A stretch of 64,000 bases of DNA from contig NW_005434658.1 in NCBI RefSeq assembly GCF_000315625.1, positions 419,203 to 483,202 of the forward strand, in the 5' to 3' direction. Position 1 is the first letter of the stretch. Each line of letters starts with the position of its first letter. Source of the stretch: Guillardia theta CCMP2712 (lineage: Eukaryota; Cryptophyceae; Pyrenomonadales; Geminigeraceae). Positions 58,629 through 64,000 of this stretch are shown piece after piece. A program made the position numbers and the translations under genes. The notes under the pieces are model-generated. The model ran no database searches. It was given only the letters and a program-made list of their open reading frames with translations, and was not told the DNA's origin.

Positions 58629-59648
58629 CTAGTAGAAACCCTCGATCCACCATCCCCCCATCCCCTCCTCCGTCTGCTCTAGTAGCACCGATACGAAGCC
58701 CTCCTCCTCTCCCGGCGAGCTCCCGCTGCTCATCTCTGTGCCGTCGCTGCCGCTCTCCCTTTCGCTGGCCTCCAGTAGCTCCTCCAGCACCCTCGGCTCT
58801 TGCGACGGCCAGCCCCCGGCCCCCTTGCACGACTCGTTCTCACCTCCGACTCCCGTGCCTGCCCCCGCTGTCGTCCAGAGCTCGTCGCCCTCGGTCAGGC
58901 ACGCGCTCAGCATCGCCTTCCATCCCTCAGCCTCTGACGACGCGGCTACAGCGGCTTGCTCCCACGCCGCCTCGTCGTCCTTCTTCGCGTCCTTGCGATC
59001 GTAGCACGACAGCCCGGCCTTGAGGCATCGGGCGCATGGCCGAGCCTCGTCGCAGCCGATCTTGGACCGCCGGCAGTAGGCGCATGCTTTGTCGACGTGC
59101 TTGCGCTTGTGCGGTCGCAGCATCCTGTAGATGTCCGACCGACGCGCGTACCCAAGGTCCTGTCCCCACGGAGCAGCCGCTGCCGCGAAGTGCTCGAGGC
59201 ACTCCGTGCACGCCATCACGACGTTGGAGCTGCACCTCGAGCAGGGCTTGTCCATGCTGCACTTGACCTTCTTCTGTCTGCATCCCTCGCACGACTTGCG
59301 CTTCGGGGGCAGCGACAGATGCTGCGTCTTGGGGGCGACGACGGGGAGGTAGCCCAGGGGGCTGCGGCTGGCGAGGGCGAAGGCTTCCGACTGTCCGCTG
59401 AAAGCCACGCAGCTCTGGTCCCATCCCCGGCGCTGGCACCGCGAGCAAGGACGAGCATCGTCGCACTTGACCTTGTTTGTCTTGCAGTGGATGCAGGCAG
59501 CGGAGGTCCTACGAGCACGGCGAGGCTTGTTTGCGGGGAGAGGAGAGGAGGGGGTAGAGGGAGAGGAGAGAGGGAGAGGGGAGAGGTCAAAGCTCGAGAC
59601 GGGGAGGAGAGAGCTTGAGACGGGGAGGAGTGCATCAGGGCAGAGCAT
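58629..59648 (-). CDS. Triple Zn2Cys6 DNA-binding protein, left inverted copy
   Basis: A single frame, ATG 59648 to TAG 58631-58629, 339 residues. A Ser/Pro/Leu leader precedes three tandem fungal-type Zn2Cys6 binuclear clusters. The first is CIHCKTNKVKCDDARPCSRC, the second CEGCRQKKVKCSMDKPCSRC and the third CAYCRRSKIGCDEARPCARC; each is completed by a sixth Cys 7-9 residues later. All 18 Cys are present, and the Lys/Arg-rich loop that contacts DNA is kept in each. The C-terminal third is acidic (EGDELWTTAGAG, then EEEGF), which could be an activation region. It differs from the other copy mainly in an extra SSLLPVS segment near the N-terminus and at the C-terminus. Such proteins usually bind CGG half-sites as transcription regulators. 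Target unknown. Confidence 0.85.
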   Translation of the reverse strand: MLCPDALLPVSSSLLPVSSFDLSPLPLSSPSTPSSPLPANKPRRARRTSAACIHCKTNKVKCDDARPCSRCQRRGWDQSCVAFSGQSEAFALASRSPLGYLPVVAPKTQHLSLPPKRKSCEGCRQKKVKCSMDKPCSRCSSNVVMACTECLEHFAAAAAPWGQDLGYARRSDIYRMLRPHKRKHVDKACAYCRRSKIGCDEARPCARCLKAGLSCYDRKDAKKDDEAAWEQAAVAASSEAEGWKAMLSACLTEGDELWTTAGAGTGVGGENESCKGAGGWPSQEPRVLEELLEASERESGSDGTEMSSGSSPGEEEGFVSVLLEQTEEGMGGWWIEGFY

Positions 59649-60057
59649 GATGTCGTTCTGTCCGGGAAGCTGAGCGCGCTATGTGCTGTTAGGTTGTAGA
59701 GGATTTGTCACCTGAGCAGGTCGCAACGACGGACTTGTTGTAGCGGAGGAGCCCAGTTTACTACACGCTTGTTTTCGGCATCCTCCGTGCATGACACCGT
59801 AAAATGATTTTTAGCTAAAAGTAAAGAGAAAGAAAACCGTTGTAAAAACTGCACCTTAGTACCTCCCCTCGTGCTATAACGTTTTTAAGCAGCCGCTGCC
59901 TAACTGGTTGGAGATTTTACAGTAAAAATACCTCGTGATCACATCGGAATCCTCCGAAGACATGAGGACATCTTCCGGCTGACCGGAAAAGATTCTCGTA
60001 CCCGGCAGAAGATATTGAGAAAATAGACCTGGTCCCTCCTGGTCAGTCCTCGCCGTC
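59649..60057. other. Shared 5' region of the B gene pair
   Basis: 409 bases separate the divergent starts. It is locally AT-rich (59800-59930). Several short CCG/CGG words (for example TCTTCCGGCTGACCGG near 59975) could be Zn2Cys6 half-sites and thus autoregulatory, but that is a guess. No gene. Confidence 0.4.
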
Positions 60058-61059
60058 ATGCTTTACCCTGATGCTCTCCTTCCCGTCTCGAGCTTTGACC
60101 TCTCCCCTCTCCCTCTCTCCTCTCCCTCTACCCCCTCCTCTCCTCTCCCCGCAAATAAGCCTCGCCGTGCTCGTAGGACCTCCGCTGCCTGCATCCACTG
60201 CAAGACAAACAAGGTCAAGTGCGACGATGCTCGTCCTTGCTCGCGGTGCCAGCGCCGGGGATGGGACCAGAGCTGCGTGGCTTTCAGCGGACAGTCGGAA
60301 GCCTTCGCCCTCGCCAGCCGCAGCCCCCTGGGCTACCTCCCCGTCGTCGCCCCCAAGACGCAGCATCTGTCGCTGCCCCCGAAGCGCAAGTCGTGCGAGG
60401 GATGCAGACAGAAGAAGGTCAAGTGCAGCATGGACAAGCCCTGCTCGAGGTGCAGCTCCAACGTCGTGATGGCGTGCACGGAGTGCCTCGAGCACTTCGC
60501 GGCAGCGGCTGCTCCGTGGGGACAGGACCTTGGGTACGCGCGTCGGTCGGACATCTACAGGATGCTGCGACCGCACAAGCGCAAGCACGTCGACAAAGCA
60601 TGCGCCTACTGCCGGCGGTCCAAGATCGGCTGCGACGAGGCTCGGCCATGCGCCCGATGTCTCAAGGCCGGGCTGTCGTGCTACGATCGCAAGGACGCGA
60701 AGAAGGACGACGAGGCGGCGTGGGAGCAAGCCGCTGTAGCCGCGTCGTCAGAGGCTGAGGGATGGAAGGCGATGCTGAGCGCGTGCCTGACCGAGGGCGA
60801 CGAGCTCTGGACGACAGCGGGGGCAGGCACGGGAGTCGGAGGTGAGAACGAGTCGTGCAAGGGGGCCGGGGGCTGGCCGTCGCAAGAGCCGAGGGTGCTG
60901 GAGGAGCTACTGGAGGCCAGCGAAAGCGAGAGCGGCAGCGACGGCGCAGAGATGAGCAGCGGGAGCTTGGGAGAGGAGGAGGGCTTTATATCGGTGCTAC
61001 TAGAGCAGACGGAGGAGGGGATGGGGGGATGGTCACAGTGGATCGAGGGGTTTAGTTAG
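60058..61059 (+). CDS. Triple Zn2Cys6 DNA-binding protein, right inverted copy
   Basis: A single frame, ATG 60058 to TAG 61057-61059, 333 residues, head to head with the left copy. The three Zn2Cys6 clusters are identical in sequence to those of the left copy. Residue changes are few and lie near both ends: the duplicated SSLLPVS block of the left copy is absent, and the C-terminus reads GGWSQWIEGFS instead of GGWWIEGFY. Similarity stops at the start and stop codons. Both genes are intronless. Expected to act in the nucleus as a DNA-binding regulator; no dimerisation helix or fungal middle-homology region is visible. Confidence 0.85.
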   Translation: MLYPDALLPVSSFDLSPLPLSSPSTPSSPLPANKPRRARRTSAACIHCKTNKVKCDDARPCSRCQRRGWDQSCVAFSGQSEAFALASRSPLGYLPVVAPKTQHLSLPPKRKSCEGCRQKKVKCSMDKPCSRCSSNVVMACTECLEHFAAAAAPWGQDLGYARRSDIYRMLRPHKRKHVDKACAYCRRSKIGCDEARPCARCLKAGLSCYDRKDAKKDDEAAWEQAAVAASSEAEGWKAMLSACLTEGDELWTTAGAGTGVGGENESCKGAGGWPSQEPRVLEELLEASESESGSDGAEMSSGSLGEEEGFISVLLEQTEEGMGGWSQWIEGFS

Positions 61060-62236
61060 AGGCGGCAGCGGCGCACTGCCGCCGGCCTGGAGCCTCGGAG
61101 AGGTTCCATCAGGGTGCCGTACCGAGTCGTACGCTGGGTACGGCGGTATCAGCCCCCGCACAGTATATGCCGCATCATAGTTCGGTACCGGGGTGACCGC
61201 CGGTACCATAATCTGATCAGATCATTTTAACAGACCCTATCAGTCTGAATAAACTACTTTAAGTCTCATTCCTTCGGCGGCTGCCACAGCCGCTGAGCGA
61301 CTCATCGCTGGCATGGCCGGGGCGCGGGGCCGCATGATGGTCCTGCGCGCAGTTACTATCAAGTGAAGGCCCGCGGTACGCCCTGACGAGTCAGTTGAGC
61401 CTGGGGGACCGTCAGCAGCCAGTGGCAGGATTGGGTTTGGTTCTCGCTGTCTTTTCTCTTCTCGCCATTTGGCCTTTGCGACAGCCTGTGTCAGGATCAA
61501 GCCTCCTCGACTCTCAGCGAGACTGATTGTCCTCGTACCGGAGTCCGGCGGGCGAGTCATAGTGCCACGGTGCGACCGCCCGGCCGCCGTCAGCCGTTTC
61601 AATGATGCAGTTTTTGACTCTCTGAGTCAGTAATTCCCCTTACTCAAACGGTTAAGTTAAAAATCAGTACGAGGACAATCAGGAGAGTCGAGGAGGCTAC
61701 TGAGTCCGATCAGTAATATTCTGGCGTGACTTTTACCGTACTTTGCCCGGCCCACTCAGGGCCCGGACTTGAACTGCCGCCAGTCTGAGCCCCCCCGCCA
61801 GGCCCTCCGAGTCACGCTGCTCAGTGCGGCCGCGGCCGGCTCCGAGGCTCCGGGCCGGGGGCCAGGCTCCCGGAGCCGGGCTCCGAGCTCCCTGGAGTCC
61901 GAGCTCAGCGGCCCGGCCGGGCGCCCCCCTGGGGATTGACGGTTACGTCTTAGAGCTCACTGAAAATATGGAAGGAGGAAAGACGCGGATCCGATCAGGG
62001 CCGTGAGGGATGTTGACAGTGGTAAGTGAAGGCTCAAAGCACAGGACTCGCTGATAAGGACCTCTACAACCTCACATGCACGAGTTCACCGCAGCCTCGG
62101 TCAGAAAGAGGCTCGAGGACGGAGCACAGCGAGCGAGGTCCAGGTCAGCTCTAGCATCAGATCGTCATATGGAGGACATGCTTGCGATCGTGCTGAGTGT
62201 TTGTCCTGCAGAGAGAGGGAGTCAAAGCCGATCGGG
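61060..62236. other. Intergenic region with GC-rich island and inverted modules
   Basis: From 61080 to about 61990 the DNA is a repeat island rich in CCGG, GTCA/TGAC and GAGTC words. An inverted repeat lies at 61501-61538 and 61667-61697. The site 61652-61676 is the exact reverse complement of 8619-8643. No gene recognised. The last 250 bases probably hold 5' sequence of the following coiled-coil gene. Confidence 0.6.
61501..61697. repeat. Inverted repeat inside the right island
   Basis: GCCTCCTCGACTCTC followed by CTGATTGTCCTCGTAC (61501-61538) recurs in reverse complement at 61667-61697, differing only by an 8-base deletion. The spacer is about 130 bases. It resembles a small foldback or MITE-like element. 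Confidence 0.75.
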
Positions 62237-64000
62237 ATGCGGGGATCTCCTGCAGCAGCGCCCAAGGCATCACCAGCAGCGAAAGCTGCTTCTTCCGCGA
62301 CCAAGGATAGAAGCAGAAGGGCGTCAAAGTCACCCGGTCGCGCAAGGAAACTTGCCGTGAGTCGGCGCTAGACGAATAAGCTTCAATCAAACTTGTTGCG
62401 CAGGAGCTGATCGAGGAGAACAAGAGACTGTCGGGGTTGGTACAGGCTGATGAGACGCGCTCCCACGAGTATAAGACCTTATTTGAATCCTACCTGGAGA
62501 AAGAGCAGGATATTTTGAGCCGGTAAGTTGGAATCCTTTGCCGTGATCACGCGTGAAACATGGTTGGACTCAGTTTCCTCGAAGAATCTGTGAGAATGAA
62601 ACGAGACGAGAATGCGAATGAAGAGGAGCAATCTTTGATCAAGATAGCATTTGAGCATAGGATTGCACAACTCCTCACGCAAATTACCGAGAAAGACACA
62701 TCTATTCGACAATCAAAACTTGAGCTAGCGCAATTCAAAGAAATGACTCTGAACTGCATGGACGAACAGCATCAGGAGTGGACCGCTTTGCTCGAGCAGA
62801 ATCATTCTAGACAGGAGAGTCTGAGCAAGCAATGCAGGTCCTTACCTTGCATGATGATAAACAGTTGTAGTGATCGTACAACAGGATGTTGGAAGAGCAG
62901 CTCAGAACTTTTCATCGCGAAAGGGAAGAATTAATTGCAGCAAATCAGAAACGTGTCCAGAAGCTCGAGGTTGATCGTGCTCTTGCCTGTAGATTTACAT
63001 TTTGAAATCCTTATACCATGTAGGAAGAGAAAGCTGTATTAGAAGACAAGGTGCTACCAGTCTCTGATTCAGTTTGAAATTGAATCTTCTCCAGGTCAGA
63101 ACATTGACAGCGAAGGTAAATGTAAAGGAGGGCAACGTGGTCCGGCAGCAAGACACACGAGAGCTCTCATTGAGCCTAGACAATGAGCTTGAGCTTGCTA
63201 CAGAGGCTCTTCGGATCGCTCAGGTGGTACTTGGCCGTGCATTGCTGATGCGTAACTGGACTTCGTTGAAAGGAGATCAACAATGATGCGCGTCATCCTG
63301 ATTCGGACGATCGCGTTCGGGCTAGTCGAGGGAGGGAGAATGGCTATCCGATTCATCATCAGACAAACTATGGTGAATGCAAGAACTGTAAGGTCCTCCA
63401 GACCTTGCTGGAAGATGCCAGGGCTCAGTGTGAGGTCGTTGGCAAGCCAGTGACTCCCTTCTATCTCAATCAAGTTTCAGTTGTTGGGAGCTCAGAACAA
63501 ACGGACGGGTGACAAGCTTGCAGACTGCGAAACAAGGTGAAGGCAAATCTGTCGTCCTTCGACGTCCTTGATGTTTCTGGTTAGGTGTGAAGAGCTCAAA
63601 TCGCTTCATGACGATTCTTGTTGGGAGGTAAAATAGTGAATTTTGATTTGGACTGATCTGTCATATTTTCTTGGAGGATGACCTTATTTTCCTATACCAC
63701 TTTATTCACTGTTCTGATCAGGCTACAAGGCTGCAAAAAGCGTATCAAGAGCTTGAGGAGAGAAAGTACTGGGAGCAATACGTGTTTATTCTCGTGATGT
63801 TGTTACAGCGAAGAACTGATCAGGGAGAACGAGATGAACAAGATGGAATTGAAGGCGGCTCGCAGATCCGTTAAGAACCTAGTTCAGAGTGGTAAGGTTT
63901 GCCCTTCTGTCTCACGTGTCTGATTTGTTTTCTGGCATTTCATAACTACAGAGGCAGAGGAGGTCAGTCTTGTTCGCACTTGGGGGATTCGCATTTACGA
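62237..64000 (+). CDS. Coiled-coil protein with basic N-terminus (3' partial)
   Basis: ATG 62237 opens a basic, Ala/Ser/Lys-rich exon (SPAAAPKASPAAKAASSATK, ending GRARKLA at 62356). In-frame exons follow: 62404-62522 (ELIEENKRLSGLVQADETRS), 62574-62837 (HRIAQLLTQITEKDTSIRQS), 62884-62970, about 63025-63051, about 63096-63222 (DTRELSLSLDNELELATEAL), about 63271-63450, and several short ones to the window end. The residues are mostly Glu, Lys, Leu and Gln in heptad-like patterns, so it is a long coiled coil. I do not recognise the family. A possible role in centrosome, basal body or cytoskeleton is only by analogy. The gene continues past 64000. The start is plausible but not proven. Confidence 0.6.

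Noticed and set aside
58956-59618. Antisense frames (up to 228 residues) in both Zn2Cys6 genes
   Set aside because: They arise because the high-GC coding sequence lacks stops on the other strand; the sense frames encode intact zinc clusters.

Overview
This window is eukaryotic nuclear DNA. Genes sit on both strands, most are split by short GT-AG introns (about 45-250 nt), coding regions are GC-rich with long polypurine/polypyrimidine tracts, and there is no operon structure. Several features suggest a cryptophyte alga such as Guillardia theta: very short introns, a signal peptide followed by a Ser/Arg-rich stretch with an LRGGG motif on one precursor, giant secreted proteins with cadherin-like repeats, and fungal-type Zn2Cys6 proteins outside fungi. 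That assignment is an inference from gene style. No marker gene in the window proves it.

Layout, left to right: a CCDC180-like coiled-coil protein (371-4809, +, 5' end off the window); an unknown secreted or plastid precursor (5020-6734, -); a repeat-island zone with a small possible membrane protein (6860-9750); a multi-pass membrane protein with a TIR-like N-terminus and a RelA/SpoT-like C-terminus (9834-12741, -); glutaminyl-tRNA synthetase fused to an EMAPII/Arc1p tRNA-binding domain (13447-17378, -); ketopantoate reductase (18219-19784, +); the Paf1-complex subunit RTF1 (20703-23197, +); the retromer subunit VPS26 (23393-25426, -); a LigT/2H RNA cyclic phosphodiesterase (26453-27793, +); a gene of about 23 kb for a giant secreted adhesin-like protein (28016-51159, -); the ribosome-maturation endonuclease NOB1 (51461-53350, +); and a secreted prolyl-4-hydroxylase-like 2OG-Fe(II) oxygenase (53700-54903, -).

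The right end is the most unusual part. Between two GC-rich, palindrome-rich islands (55310-55640 and 61080-61990) lie two adjacent head-to-head inverted gene duplications. The first is a pair of nearly identical 348-aa proteins of unknown function (55735-56781, - and 57155-58201, +). The second is a pair of nearly identical proteins, each with three tandem Zn2Cys6 clusters (58629-59648, - and 60058-61059, +). In both pairs the similarity stops almost exactly at the start and stop codons. The window ends inside a multi-exon coiled-coil gene (62237 onward, +).

Most of the genes are unrelated housekeeping functions (RNA processing, translation, transcription elongation, endosomal sorting, pantothenate synthesis). 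The exceptions that may form a functional unit are the two inverted gene pairs. Exon borders were worked out by hand from reading frame, splice consensus and family conservation; those marked approximate should be treated that way.
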